This document shows, piece by piece, positions 43,116 through 54,425 of a stretch of DNA of 64,000 bases. How positions within the stretch are numbered: the stretch's first letter is position 1; every line of letters starts with the position of its first letter. The notes beneath the pieces are model-generated. The model worked only from the letters and a program-made list of their open reading frames with translations, was not told the DNA's origin and did not search any database. The stretch covers positions 88,931 through 152,930 of the forward strand of contig JAFIEK010000006.1 in NCBI GenBank assembly GCA_020832545.1. Direction: 5' to 3'. A program made the translations under genes and the position numbers. Source of the stretch: Pararhodobacter sp. Its GTDB lineage: Bacteria; Pseudomonadota; Alphaproteobacteria; Rhodobacterales; Rhodobacteraceae.

Positions 43116-43139
43116 GGGGCCGGTCAGCAGACCGGCCCC
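43116..43139 (+). terminator. Hairpin after rpmA (terminator-like)
   Basis: GGGGCCGGTC at 43116-43125 pairs perfectly with GACCGGCCCC at 43130-43139 around AGCA, 34 bp after the rpmA stop. The following sequence (GGTTCATTTC) has few T, so termination may be partial. Confidence 0.65.
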
Positions 43140-43227
43140 GGTTCATTTCAGCATCCGGCGCCGACACTCCCGACACCGCCATCAAGGCGGACCACGACGC
43201 GAATGCCTCCACCCCGGTGGAGCAGCC

Positions 43228-43839
43228 ATGAAACCGACGCTCAGGAAGAACCAGACCGCGATGACTTTTCCGTTTTCCGCAGCGCAGCCTGCCTCTGTCG
43301 CCCAAACCGCCGCATCCCGGCCCCAGCCGGTCATCAGTGCCGAGCGTCTGACGCTCCGGCCGCTTCAGCAGCAGGACCGTGCGCAGTTGCAGCTGTTCAC
43401 CAGCGACCGCCGGGTGGCCGAAGGTACACGCTCGATCCCCCATCCGCTGCCAGCGGATGCCGCCGAGGCCTTTATCGCCAGTGCGCTTGCACCTGAGCGT
43501 GAAGAAGACGTCTGGGCGCTGGATGGCACGGTGCAGGGGTCGGCCGGTCTGATGGGGGTGATCTCGCTCAAACCGCTGGATCGCGGGCAAAGCCAGATCG
43601 GCTACTGGGTGGCCCCGGCCTTCTGGAACACGGGCCTCGCCTCGGAAGCGGTGCGCGCATTGGTTCAGGCCAATCCGCACGGCAACCGGACGCTCTTTGC
43701 CGAGGTGTTTCAGGACAACCCGGTGTCGGCGCGTATTCTCACCAATGCCGGGTTCGAATATATCGGCGATGCCGAGGCGGTATCGAAAGCGCGGGGGAAG
43801 TCGGTGCCAACCTGGACCTATCTGCGCCGCATGGACTAA
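43228..43839 (+). CDS. GNAT-family N-acetyltransferase (RimJ/RimL-like)
   Basis: The 203-residue protein has an N-terminal unstructured stretch of about 35 residues and then a GNAT domain of the Acetyltransf_3 type (ERLTLRPLQQQD, IGYWVAPAFWNTGLASEAVRALV, NPVSARILTNAGFEYIG). Such proteins acetylate ribosomal-protein N termini or small molecules. Two starts are possible: 43228 after GGTGGAGCAGCC, chosen here, and an ATG 11 codons later with a GGAAG. It lies between rpmA and obgE, as is common in the group. Confidence 0.85.
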   Translation: MKPTLRKNQTAMTFPFSAAQPASVAQTAASRPQPVISAERLTLRPLQQQDRAQLQLFTSDRRVAEGTRSIPHPLPADAAEAFIASALAPEREEDVWALDGTVQGSAGLMGVISLKPLDRGQSQIGYWVAPAFWNTGLASEAVRALVQANPHGNRTLFAEVFQDNPVSARILTNAGFEYIGDAEAVSKARGKSVPTWTYLRRMD

Positions 43840-43860
43840 GAGCCGCGCGCCAAGGGGGCT

Positions 43861-46170
<2,310 letters not shown>

Positions 46171-46173
46171 CGG

Positions 46174-46240
46174 GGCAGGGGGCGTTGCCCCCTCTGGGCC
46201 TCTCGGCCCATTCACCCCCAGGATATTTTCAGACACAAAA
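46174..46240 (+). repeat. Dispersed two-hairpin repeat, family 1, copy B
   Basis: Hairpin 1 is GGGGGC-GTT-GCCCCC (46178-46192), then TC, then hairpin 2 TGGGCC-TCTC-GGCCCA (46195-46210), then TTCACCCCCAGGATATTT. Stem 2 differs from copy A and C while keeping complementarity. It begins right after the proB stop, between proB and proA. Confidence 0.75.
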
Positions 46241-46275
46241 TGGGGGCAGTCAGGATGGATGTTGAGGGGAGCGCG

Positions 46276-47529
46276 ATGGAAATCGCCACACTGATGGAAG
46301 GGATCGGCGCGCAGGCGCGGGCGGCGGCGGCGGAACTGGCCTTTGCCAGCGCCGAGCGCAAGCATGCGGCGCTGATTAGCGCGGCCGAGGCCGTCTGGGC
46401 ACAGCGGCAGGCGATTCTGGATGCCAATGCCATGGATCTGGTTTACGGCGCGGATAAAGGCCTGTCGGCGGCGATGATGGACCGGCTGATGCTCGATACC
46501 GGGCGCCTGCAGGCGATTGTCGACGGGTTGCGCGCCGTTGCCGAACAGCGCGATCCGGTGGGCCGGGTGCTGGCAGAGTGGGACATGCCGAGCGGGTTGA
46601 ACATTCGCCGCGTGGCGACGCCGCTGGGCGTGGTGGGGGTGATCTATGAAAGCCGCCCCAATGTGACCGCCGATGCCGGGGCCTTGTGTCTGAAGGCCGG
46701 GAATGCCGTGATCCTGCGCGGCGGGTCAGAGAGTTTTCACTCGTCTGAGGCGATTCATGCCTGTCTGGTGCAGGGGCTGAAAGCGGCAGGTCTGCCTGAG
46801 GCCGCGATCCAGCTTGTACCGGTGCGCGACCGCGCCGCCGTCACTGAGATGTTGCGGATGGTGGCGCATATCGATGTGATTGTGCCGCGCGGTGGCAAGG
46901 GGCTGGTGGGGCTGGTGCAGGCCGAGGCACGGGTGCCGGTCTTTGCGCATCTGGAGGGCATCTGCCATGTCTATGCCGATGGTGATGCGGACCTTGAGAA
47001 GGCCCGCCGCGTGGTGCTCAATGCCAAGACCCGGCGCACCGGCGTGTGCGGGGCGGCGGAGTGTCTGCTGATCGACAGGGCGTTCTATGCGCAGCACGGG
47101 GGTGTGCTGGTCAAGGATCTGCTGGAAGCTGGGGTGGAGGTGCGCACCGAGGGAGAGTTGCTGAAGATCCCCGGCACGGTGGCGGCCACGTCTGAGGATT
47201 TCGGGCGCGAGTTCCTTGACAAGATCATTGCCGCCAAGTTGGTGGACGGGGTTGATGCGGCCATCGCGCATATCCGGCGGCATGGCTCCAGCCATACCGA
47301 GAGCATCCTGACCGAGAATGACGCCAGTGCCGCGCGTTTTTTCGAGCGGCTGGACAGCGCGATCCTGATGCGCAACGCCTCGACGCAGTTTGCCGATGGC
47401 GGTGAGTTCGGGATGGGGGCCGAGATCGGCATTGCAACCGGTAAGTTGCATGCGCGCGGGCCGGTGGGGGCAGAGCAACTGACCAGTTTCAAATACCTGG
47501 TGGTCGGCGATGGCACGGTCCGGGCGTGA
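46276..47529 (+). CDS. proA: Gamma-glutamyl phosphate reductase
   Basis: ProA reduces glutamyl-5-phosphate to the semialdehyde with NADPH, the second step of proline synthesis. The 417-residue protein has the aldehyde-dehydrogenase-like fold, with [42 protein letters not shown] and the catalytic cysteine in [13 protein letters not shown]. Earlier ATGs exist at 46240 and 46255, but 46276 has the strong GAGGGGAG and gives the usual length. The repeat upstream may affect co-expression with proB. Confidence 0.95.
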   Translation: MEIATLMEGIGAQARAAAAELAFASAERKHAALISAAEAVWAQRQAILDANAMDLVYGADKGLSAAMMDRLMLDTGRLQAIVDGLRAVAEQRDPVGRVLAEWDMPSGLNIRRVATPLGVVGVIYESRPNVTADAGALCLKAGNAVILRGGSESFHSSEAIHACLVQGLKAAGLPEAAIQLVPVRDRAAVTEMLRMVAHIDVIVPRGGKGLVGLVQAEARVPVFAHLEGICHVYADGDADLEKARRVVLNAKTRRTGVCGAAECLLIDRAFYAQHGGVLVKDLLEAGVEVRTEGELLKIPGTVAATSEDFGREFLDKIIAAKLVDGVDAAIAHIRRHGSSHTESILTENDASAARFFERLDSAILMRNASTQFADGGEFGMGAEIGIATGKLHARGPVGAEQLTSFKYLVVGDGTVRA

Positions 47530-47541
47530 GGCGCGGCGGGT

Positions 47542-48138
47542 TCAGAGCGTGAGGTGGATCTCCTCCTCGCTTGACTGGACCTGCAGGGTGCGGCCCGTCG
47601 CGTCCAGCATCGCGGCGACAAGGGCGAAATGCACCTCGGCCGGGCTGGGGTCAATTGGCGCGGCGGAGGCAGAGAGCGGCCCCCAAAGGGCGGGTTCAAG
47701 ACGCAGGCGGGGGGCGCGGACAGCAATCTGCCAGCCATTGCCCCTGTGGCCGATGCTCAGCACGCCGCCCCAGGCCATGGCGCTTTCGCAGCATTGGACA
47801 AGCAAAAGCAGCAACTTGGCCTCAGGCCGAGGCAGCTCGGTTGGCAGGGACCATTCGAAGCGGATCTTGCCGCCCTTGCCCAGCCCCTCAAGGATCGAGG
47901 CAATTTCGCGCCCGCTGATACGCTGTTCATCGCGCACCGCACCGAAGGCAAGCCGGAACATGCGGATGCGCGCCAGAGCATGGGCCACGCTTTCGCTGAT
48001 CAGATCCAGCTCAGGCGATGCAGCCTGGCTCATGCCCAGCAGTTCAACACCGTTGCCAATGGCGCCCAGCGGGCTGACCAGATCATGGCAGATGCGTGAG
48101 CCGATGAGCGCCGAAAGATCTGGGGTGGGCTTGTTCAT
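47542..48138 (-). CDS. chpT: Histidine phosphotransferase ChpT
   Basis: ChpT passes phosphate from the hybrid kinase CckA to CtrA and CpdR, which control cell cycle, motility or gene transfer agents in alphaproteobacteria. The 198-residue protein has SRICHDLVSPLGAIGNG with the phospho-accepting His18, forming a four-helix dimerisation bundle, and a degenerate ATPase-like C-terminal domain without an ATP site. This is the known ChpT architecture. It is divergent from a DUF3553 gene with only 32 bp between starts. CckA and CtrA are not in the window. Confidence 0.92.
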   Translation of the reverse strand: MNKPTPDLSALIGSRICHDLVSPLGAIGNGVELLGMSQAASPELDLISESVAHALARIRMFRLAFGAVRDEQRISGREIASILEGLGKGGKIRFEWSLPTELPRPEAKLLLLLVQCCESAMAWGGVLSIGHRGNGWQIAVRAPRLRLEPALWGPLSASAAPIDPSPAEVHFALVAAMLDATGRTLQVQSSEEEIHLTL

Positions 48139-48170
48139 GCGTGATCCGGTTGAATCTTGGAGCGGGAAGG

Positions 48171-48350
48171 ATGTCTGAGCTGCTGGAACCGGGAATGCTG
48201 GTCCGTCACCCCGGACAACCCGACTGGGGGCTGGGGCAGGTGCAATCGGTCATTGGTGCACGGGTGACGGTAAACTTTGAGGAGGTGGGCAAGATCGTTC
48301 TGGATTCCCGTGTGGTTTCATTGGAATGGGTCATTGGGCCGCCGCGTTGA
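48171..48350 (+). CDS. DUF3553 small protein
   Basis: The 59-residue protein (ELLEPGMLVRHPGQPDWGLGQVQSV, KIVLDSRVVSLEW) matches the DUF3553 family, a small beta-rich domain also found at the C terminus of some UvrD-like helicases. It stands alone here. The ATG at 48171 follows GGAGCGGGAAGG. The function is unknown. The region 48351-48538 to olsB shows no gene. Confidence 0.85.
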   Translation: MSELLEPGMLVRHPGQPDWGLGQVQSVIGARVTVNFEEVGKIVLDSRVVSLEWVIGPPR

Positions 48351-48538
48351 TCATCGCCCGAAAAGGTTAATGTTCCCCTATAAGGCGAGTCAATCGCACC
48401 CTGCTTATTCGCACAGGTTTGCACGAATGGCCCCGGCCTTTGTTGGGCCAGTCACAAACGCCTGTCCCGGTCGGACCGTCTTTGTATTGAAATGTTTTGA
48501 TGCTTGACCTAAGCGGTAAACAGCAAGCGAAGCAGGTC

Positions 48539-49345
48539 ATGATCAAGATCGAGCCGACACCCGTGACAGAGGATGCCGCACTGGAGGTGCGCCTTGCGCG
48601 TGGCGCGCTGGACCTTCAAGGCGCACAGCGCCTGCGCTACCGGGTTTTCATAGAGGAATTGGGGGCGAAAGGCGGCCCGCTGGTTGATCATGTCCTCAGG
48701 CTGGAGCGCGATACGCTGGACCCGCATTTCGACCATCTGGTGCTGGTGGACCGCCGCCGGGACCCGGAAACGCTGGATCATGTGATCGGTGTCTACCGGC
48801 TGCTGCCCTGTGAGAGAGCGCAGGCGCTGGGGCGCTACTATTGCGACAGCGAATACGATCTGGCGCCGCTCAGGGGTCTAGGGCGCAAAATGGTGGAACT
48901 TGGGCGCTCCTGCGTGGCGCGCGAGCACCGGCGTGGCGCGGCGATGATGTTGCTGTGGCGGGGGCTGGCCGATTACGTGTTATCGCGCAAGATCGAGATC
49001 CTGTTCGGCGTGGCCTCATTTCACGGGGCGGATGCGGCGCGCCATGCCATGGCGCTCAGCTATCTGCACCATGTCCATCTGGCGCCGGCGAATATGCGGG
49101 TGCGCGCGCTGCCGGAACATGCCCATCCGATGGATCAGATGCCCCTTGACGCAATCGACACGCGCGCAGCGCTGTTGGCTATTCCGCCCCTGATCCGGGC
49201 CTATCTGCGGCTGGGCGGGTTTGTCGGCGACGGAGCGTTCATCGATCATGACTTCAACACCACCGATGTTTGCCTGATCATGGACACATCGGCCATGTCG
49301 GACAGGCATTTTGACTACTACACCAGAAAAGCCCTCAAACCCTGA
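48539..49345 (+). CDS. olsB: Ornithine N-acyltransferase OlsB (lyso-ornithine lipid synthase)
   Basis: OlsB transfers a 3-hydroxyacyl group from acyl-ACP to ornithine, the first step of ornithine-lipid synthesis. The 269-residue protein has a GNAT-related acyltransferase fold with RLRYRVFIEELG, FDHLVLVD, the EYDLAPLRGLGRKMVELGRSCVAREHRRG block and LFGVASFHGAD. The start is uncertain: TTG and ATG codons at 48497 and 48500 lie in frame, but 48539 begins closer to the conserved region. It overlaps olsA by 35 bp. Confidence 0.9.
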   Translation: MIKIEPTPVTEDAALEVRLARGALDLQGAQRLRYRVFIEELGAKGGPLVDHVLRLERDTLDPHFDHLVLVDRRRDPETLDHVIGVYRLLPCERAQALGRYYCDSEYDLAPLRGLGRKMVELGRSCVAREHRRGAAMMLLWRGLADYVLSRKIEILFGVASFHGADAARHAMALSYLHHVHLAPANMRVRALPEHAHPMDQMPLDAIDTRAALLAIPPLIRAYLRLGGFVGDGAFIDHDFNTTDVCLIMDTSAMSDRHFDYYTRKALKP

Positions 49346-50213
49346 AAATGGCGGTTCCGCACGGCGCGAACCTGCCTGGGTCTCGCCCGAAGGTGAGGCA
49401 CCGGCTGAGCCGATCGGGCCTCTGGGGTGGCTGTTGGTGGCGCTGCGGCTGCCCTTGATGGTGGTGGTGGTCTTTGGCGGCTTGTCGGTGCACCTGACTT
49501 TGCGGATGATCGAGCGCCCGCTCTGTGGTCTGCGGCGGCCGGTGACGCCCTTCATCACCCAGGCGGTGTGCGTGGCATCGCTGTGGCTTTTGGGGCTGCG
49601 GCTTGAGCAACGGGGCACGCCAATGGGCGGGCGCGGGGCACTGGTGGCGAACCATGCGTCATGGCTGGATATCTTTGCCGTCAATGCGCTGCAGCGGGTG
49701 TATTTTGTATCCAAGTCCGAAGTGGCGGGCTGGCCGGGGATCGGCTGGCTGGCGCGGGCGACGGGGACGGTGTTCATCAACCGCAACGCGCGCGATGCCC
49801 GGCTGCAAAAGGAAATCTTTGAGGCGCGGCTACGGGCAGGGCATCACCTGTGCTTCTTCCCCGAGGGCACCAGCACCGATGGCGCGCGGGTGATCGCGTT
49901 CAAGCCCACTTTGTTTGCTGCATTCTTCACCCACGGGTTGGCCGAGTTTCTGCAACTGCAACCGGTAACGGTGGCCTATTGCGCGCCGCCCGGGTGCGAT
50001 CCGCGTTTTTATGCCTGGTGGGGGGATCTGGCGTTCACGACGCATCTGCTGAGAGTTCTAGCATGCCCGCGCCGGGGCCGCGTGGTGGTAATCTGTCATG
50101 AGCCAGTCCAGGTCAGCGATTTTCCAAGCCGCAAGGAACTGGCGCGCCATTGTGAGACGGTGGTGCGCGCGGGGCTGCGCGATGTGCTGCCGGAGGGCGC
50201 TCTGCGCGAGTGA
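49311..50213 (+). CDS. olsA: Lyso-ornithine lipid O-acyltransferase OlsA (PlsC family)
   Basis: OlsA adds the second acyl chain to lyso-ornithine lipid. The 300-residue protein has a hydrophobic N-terminal helix (about residues 40-62) and the PlsC acyltransferase motifs NHASWLD (His115, Asp120) and FFPEGTSTDG. The neighbour olsB and the overlap support the OlsA role over phosphatidic-acid synthesis. The start is uncertain: TTG at 49311 lies inside the olsB end; no ATG precedes the conserved region in frame. Confidence 0.88.
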   Translation: MTTTPEKPSNPENGGSARREPAWVSPEGEAPAEPIGPLGWLLVALRLPLMVVVVFGGLSVHLTLRMIERPLCGLRRPVTPFITQAVCVASLWLLGLRLEQRGTPMGGRGALVANHASWLDIFAVNALQRVYFVSKSEVAGWPGIGWLARATGTVFINRNARDARLQKEIFEARLRAGHHLCFFPEGTSTDGARVIAFKPTLFAAFFTHGLAEFLQLQPVTVAYCAPPGCDPRFYAWWGDLAFTTHLLRVLACPRRGRVVVICHEPVQVSDFPSRKELARHCETVVRAGLRDVLPEGALRE

Positions 50214-50235
50214 TGTGCGCCTGCGCGCGCCGGGC

Positions 50236-50250
50236 GGGGGCAGCGCCCCC
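50236..50250. terminator. Hairpin between convergent olsA and ThiE-like gene
   Basis: GGGGGC-AGC-GCCCCC forms a perfect six-base stem in the 78-bp gap between two converging genes. It matches hairpin 1 of repeat family 1, and may be a bidirectional terminator. Confidence 0.5.
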
Positions 50251-50291
50251 CAACGCTCTGCCTGACCAAAGAGCACGATGGTGGATGTGCG

Positions 50292-50918
50292 TCAGAGGTC
50301 CAGCGGGGCGACCAGATCCCGCAGCGCGGCGAGCGGGTCGTCGGATTTCCAGATTTCCTCGCCGATGGCGAAAAAGTCGGTCACTGGTGCCATATCCTCG
50401 ATCAGAGCACGGGTCAGTGCGCCTTCGGCCACCACCGGCACTTCGATCACTTCGGACCACCATTCAAACAGATCGCGCGCGGCGCGCGCGCCGTCATCCA
50501 GCGGGCTTTCGCCGACCGGGCTGAAGGCGACGTAATCGGCCCCGGCCTCGGCCGCTGTCAGCCCGTCGTGGCGAGAATCGCCGCAGGCGGCACCGATGAT
50601 CGCATCCGCGCCCAGCTGTTCGCGCAATTTGCGGATGCCGTGGGTGCCGCGCGGCAGGTGAACGCCGTCCAGCCCCAGCCGCTCGGCCAGCAGCACATGG
50701 CGCTCGATCACGATGGCCACATCGCGGGTATGGGCGATATCGCGCAGCGCATCGGCGCTGCGGCTTATCTGGTCTTCGTCATGGCCCGCCATTGCCAGAC
50801 GCAGGCAGGCCACCGGCAGGGCATCGAGGACCCGCGCGAGGGCCTCGCCAAAGGGTGCGGGATCAAAGGCCGGGGGGGTGATCAGGTAAAGCTGGGGATG
50901 ATCGGGCTGGGCGGTCAT
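50292..50918 (-). CDS. ThiE-like TIM-barrel protein with degenerate active site
   Basis: The 208-residue protein is closest to thiamine-phosphate synthase/TenI TIM barrels (PQLYLITPP at the start, LGLDGVHLPRG, GADYVAFSPVGES, VPVVAEGAL). However, several residues normally required are changed. The Asn-Asp that binds pyrophosphate/Mg is Ile-Glu (VIERHVLL). The GQxD motif after DGVHL is PRGTH. The Gly-Gly-Ile segment is EGALT. It is therefore probably not a working TMP synthase. The ATG at 50918 has AAGGAG upstream. Confidence 0.65.
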   Translation of the reverse strand: MTAQPDHPQLYLITPPAFDPAPFGEALARVLDALPVACLRLAMAGHDEDQISRSADALRDIAHTRDVAIVIERHVLLAERLGLDGVHLPRGTHGIRKLREQLGADAIIGAACGDSRHDGLTAAEAGADYVAFSPVGESPLDDGARAARDLFEWWSEVIEVPVVAEGALTRALIEDMAPVTDFFAIGEEIWKSDDPLAALRDLVAPLDL

Positions 50919-51011
50919 GGCGGGCTCCTTGCAGGCGCGTCTCCATTTAGCCGGGCGCGGGCGGGCGCGCAATGGCGTGCCTGCCGATCAGCTTGCCAGC
51001 TGTGTCGCGCC

Positions 51012-52655
51012 TCAGTTCCCGGCGCTTTCCATCCGGCGGGTCGCCAGCACCTGTTCAAGCCAGCCCAGTTTCATCTCGGGCACCGACGACAGCAGCAGCT
51101 CGGTATAGGCGTCGAACGGCGGGGACAGCACCTCGGACTTGGTGCCGTAGCGCTGCACGCGGCCCTGATACATCACGGCGATGCTGTCAGCGATGGCGCG
51201 CACCGTGGCGATGTCATGGGTGATGAAGAGATAGGCCACCCCTTCGCGCTTTTGCAGATCCAGCAGCAGCTTCAGAATGCCGTCAGCTACCAGCGGATCC
51301 AGCGCCGAGGTTACCTCGTCGCAGATGATCACCTTGGGGTTGGCGGCCAGCGCACGGGCGATACAGACGCGCTGTTTCTGCCCGCCCGACAGTTCCGCCG
51401 GGTAGCGGTCAGCGAAGCCCTTGCCCAGTTCAATGGCATCCAGCAATTCCTGGATGCGCTCATTGCGTTTGCGCCCGCGCAGGTTGAAGTAGAATTCCAG
51501 CGGCCGCCCGATGATGGTCTGCACCGTCTGACGCGGGTTCATTGCGACATCGGCCATCTGGTAGATCATCTGCACCTGGCGCAATTCCTCGCGCGAGCGG
51601 TTCTTCAACGCCGGGGGCAGGGGCTTGCCTTCAAAGGTGATATCGCCGCCGCGTGGCGGCAACAGCCCGGTGATCACCCGCGCCATTGTTGATTTGCCGG
51701 AACCCGATTCGCCCACCAGTGCCAGTGTCTGCCCGGCAAAAAGATCTACTGAGACATTGCTGAGCACATCCACAGCCATTGCCCCGTAGCGGGCGGTGAC
51801 GTTATCGGCGCGCAACAGCGGCTCGGCGGTGGGCTTTTTTTCCTCATGCTCGATGGCGCGGACAGAGATCAGGGCGCGGGTGTAATCTTCGCGTGGGGCC
51901 TCGATGATCTGCTGCACGGTCCCATGCTCAACCATCTTGCCGTGGCGCAGCACCATGATTTCATCGGACACCTGCGCCACTACTGCCAGATCATGAGTGA
52001 TATAAAGCGCAGCGACCCCGGTTTCATGGATCGCTGCCTTGATCGCGCCCAGAACGTCAATCTGGGTGGTGACATCCAGCGCGGTGGTAGGCTCGTCAAA
52101 GATCACCAGATCGGGGTGGGGGCACAGTGCCATGGCCGTCATCGCCCGCTGCAACTGCCCGCCCGAGACCTGATGCGGATAGCGTTTGCCAAAGGTCTCG
52201 GGGTCCGGCAGGCTGAGGGTGCGAAACAGTTCCACGGCGCGGGCCTCAGCCTCGGACTGGCTGCACAGGTTGTGGTGCAGCGTGGCCTCGATCACCTGTT
52301 GCATGATCCGCTTGGAGGGGTTGAACGCCGCCGCCGCCGATTGCGCCACATAGGTCACCTCGCGGCCGCGCAGGCTGCGCAGCGTGCCCGGCCCGGCAGT
52401 GCGGATCTCGCGGCCATTCAGACGGATTTCGCCGCCTGTCAGCCGGATTCCGCCGCGCCCGTAGGCCAGCGCGGCCAGCCCGATGGTGGACTTGCCCGCC
52501 CCGGATTCGCCGATCAGCCCCATCACTTTGCCGCGTTCCAGCGACAGCGAGACATCATCGACAATAAGCGCATTCTTTGGCTTCTCGCCCGGCGCGTAGA
52601 CCGTGGCTTCGATGCGCAGATTGCGGATTTCAAGCAGCGTGTCGGAATCAGCCAC
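51012..52655 (-). CDS. ABC transporter ATP-binding protein, two fused nucleotide-binding domains (dipeptide/oligopeptide type)
   Basis: The 547-residue protein contains two complete ABC ATPase domains, like GsiA or YejF. Domain 1 has GESGAGKST, VSGGQLQR and VIFDEPTTALD; domain 2 has GESGSGKST, LSGGQKQR and VIICDEVTSALD. Each ends in the oligopeptide/nickel-type C-terminal extension. It energises the two permeases encoded upstream on the same strand. Two GTG codons (52658, 52655) follow GGAGG; the second has better spacing and was chosen. It overlaps the permease gene end by 8 bp. Confidence 0.93.
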   Translation of the reverse strand: MADSDTLLEIRNLRIEATVYAPGEKPKNALIVDDVSLSLERGKVMGLIGESGAGKSTIGLAALAYGRGGIRLTGGEIRLNGREIRTAGPGTLRSLRGREVTYVAQSAAAAFNPSKRIMQQVIEATLHHNLCSQSEAEARAVELFRTLSLPDPETFGKRYPHQVSGGQLQRAMTAMALCPHPDLVIFDEPTTALDVTTQIDVLGAIKAAIHETGVAALYITHDLAVVAQVSDEIMVLRHGKMVEHGTVQQIIEAPREDYTRALISVRAIEHEEKKPTAEPLLRADNVTARYGAMAVDVLSNVSVDLFAGQTLALVGESGSGKSTMARVITGLLPPRGGDITFEGKPLPPALKNRSREELRQVQMIYQMADVAMNPRQTVQTIIGRPLEFYFNLRGRKRNERIQELLDAIELGKGFADRYPAELSGGQKQRVCIARALAANPKVIICDEVTSALDPLVADGILKLLLDLQKREGVAYLFITHDIATVRAIADSIAVMYQGRVQRYGTKSEVLSPPFDAYTELLLSSVPEMKLGWLEQVLATRRMESAGN

Positions 52656-53466
52656 CACGGCCTCCTTTCAGGCTGGTGGTGCGGTTGAGCGCCCAGTCCG
52701 CCACCAGATTGACCGAGATCGACAGCGTGACGATCGCCACGGCCGGATACAGCGCGGCAGGAATGCCGTAGACAATGCCTTCGCGGTTCTCCTTCACGAT
52801 GCCGCCCCAATCCGCCATCGGCGGCTGCACGCCCAGCCCCAGGAACGAGAGGGTGGAGATGAAGAGGATGGCAAAAATGAAGCGCAGGCCCAGTTCGGCG
52901 ACCAGCGGCGACAGGGCGTTGGGCAGGATCTCGCGGAAGATCACCCAGCGCTGGCCCTCGCCGCGCAGGCGCGCGGCCTCGACAAAGTCCATCACGTTGA
53001 TATCCACCGCAACCGCCCGCGACAGGCGATAGACGCGCGTACTGTCCAGCAGCCCCATGACAAGGATCAGGATGGGCAGAGTCACTGGCATGACCGACAG
53101 CACCACCAGCGCAAAGATCAGCGTGGGGATCGACATCACAAGATCGTTGAGGCGCGACATCCCCTGATCGACCCAGCCGCCATAGACCGCCGCCGTGAAG
53201 CCCAGCACCGCGCCCAGCGTGAATGACAAAAGCGTGGCGGCGGACGCCACGAAAATGGTGGTGCGCCCGCCATAGATCATCCGGGTCAGCAGATCACGCC
53301 CCAGATTGTCGGTGCCCAGCCAATGCGCGTCTGATGCCGGTTCCCAGACATCGCCAATGGTCTGCGACATGCCATAGGGGGCGATCAATGGCGCGAAAAT
53401 GGCGGCCAGAAAGAACAGCGCGGTGATGGTCATGCCCAGAAGGGCGGAGAGTGGAATGCCCTTCAT
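52648..53466 (-). CDS. ABC transporter permease, DppC-like
   Basis: The 272-residue inner-membrane protein has six helices, the N-terminal OppC-like segment (HWLGTDNLGRDLLTRMIYGGRTTIF) and the EAA loop FVEAARLRGEGQRWVIFREILPN that docks on the ATPase. It partners the DppB-type gene, which it overlaps by ATGA at 53463-53466. Substrates are peptides or related solutes; the hydrolase genes nearby suggest amide- or ester-containing compounds. Confidence 0.94.
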   Translation of the reverse strand: MKGIPLSALLGMTITALFFLAAIFAPLIAPYGMSQTIGDVWEPASDAHWLGTDNLGRDLLTRMIYGGRTTIFVASAATLLSFTLGAVLGFTAAVYGGWVDQGMSRLNDLVMSIPTLIFALVVLSVMPVTLPILILVMGLLDSTRVYRLSRAVAVDINVMDFVEAARLRGEGQRWVIFREILPNALSPLVAELGLRFIFAILFISTLSFLGLGVQPPMADWGGIVKENREGIVYGIPAALYPAVAIVTLSISVNLVADWALNRTTSLKGGRGG

Positions 53467-54419
53467 TTCGGATGCCTCAGTCGCGGGTTGGACAGGATTG
53501 ACACGATATCGGCCACAAGGTTCAGCCCGATATACACCGAGGCAAAGATCAGCCCGCAGGCCTGCACCACCGGCACATCGCGTTTGGAGACATGATCAAC
53601 CAGATACTGGCCCATGCCGGGATAGACGAACACCACCTCGATCACCACGACACCGACCACCAGATAGGCCAGATTGATCATCACCACATTGACGATCGGC
53701 GCGATGGAATTGGGCATGGCGTGGCGGGCGATGATGGTCAGACGGCGCAGGCCCTTCAGCTCGGCCGTTTCAATATAGGCCGATTGCATCACATTGAGGA
53801 TGGCTGCGCGGGTCATGCGCATCATATGCGCAAGCACCACAAGCGTCAGCACCAGCGCGGGCAGCGCCACCGCGTTCAGCTTCTGGCCAAAGCTCATGCC
53901 GGCGTTGATGTTCGAGACCGACGGAAACCAGCCCAGCTGCACCGCGAAGATATACATCATGATGTAACCCAGCAGGAATTCGGGCAGCGAGATCGAGGTC
54001 AGGGTGATCCCCGAGATCAGCTTGTCCGGCCAGCGGTCACGGTAGCGCACGGCCAGAAGGCCAAGGAAGATTGCCAGCGGCACCGAGATGGCGGCGGCGA
54101 CCGAGGCCAGGAACAAGGTGTTGCCCAGCCGGCGCGAGATGGACGAGGCAATGTCCTGCCGGTTTGACAGCGCGACACCGAAGTCGCCCTGAATGGCACC
54201 CGCAAGCCATTGGAAATACCGGATATAGGCGGGTTGATCGAGCCCCATCTGGGCGCGCATATTCGCCAGTGCCTGCTCGGTCGCGCCCTGACCCAGCACG
54301 GCTTGCGCCACATCGCCGGGCAGGATCTCGGTGCCGACAAAGATCAGCACCGAGGCCGCAAGAAGGAGCAGGAGACCCAGCGCGAGGCGCTGGATCACCA
54401 ATGTCAGAACCGGGTGCAT
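53463..54419 (-). CDS. ABC transporter permease, DppB-like
   Basis: The 318-residue inner-membrane protein has six helices with the DppB-family N terminus (RLALGLLLLLAASVLIFVGTEILPGD) and the EAA loop ELKGLRRLTIIARHAMPNSIAP. It forms the translocation pathway with the DppC-like subunit. It lies 6 bp after the binding-protein gene, and overlaps dppC-like by four bases. Confidence 0.94.
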   Translation of the reverse strand: MHPVLTLVIQRLALGLLLLLAASVLIFVGTEILPGDVAQAVLGQGATEQALANMRAQMGLDQPAYIRYFQWLAGAIQGDFGVALSNRQDIASSISRRLGNTLFLASVAAAISVPLAIFLGLLAVRYRDRWPDKLISGITLTSISLPEFLLGYIMMYIFAVQLGWFPSVSNINAGMSFGQKLNAVALPALVLTLVVLAHMMRMTRAAILNVMQSAYIETAELKGLRRLTIIARHAMPNSIAPIVNVVMINLAYLVVGVVVIEVVFVYPGMGQYLVDHVSKRDVPVVQACGLIFASVYIGLNLVADIVSILSNPRLRHPK

Positions 54420-54425
54420 CGGCGC

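Noticed and set aside
48361..48385. CtrA-type site (TTAA-N7-TTAA) upstream of olsB near chpT
   Set aside because: Only one TTAA is present (in GGTTAATG); the second half-site at the right spacing is CTAT, so the motif is not met.
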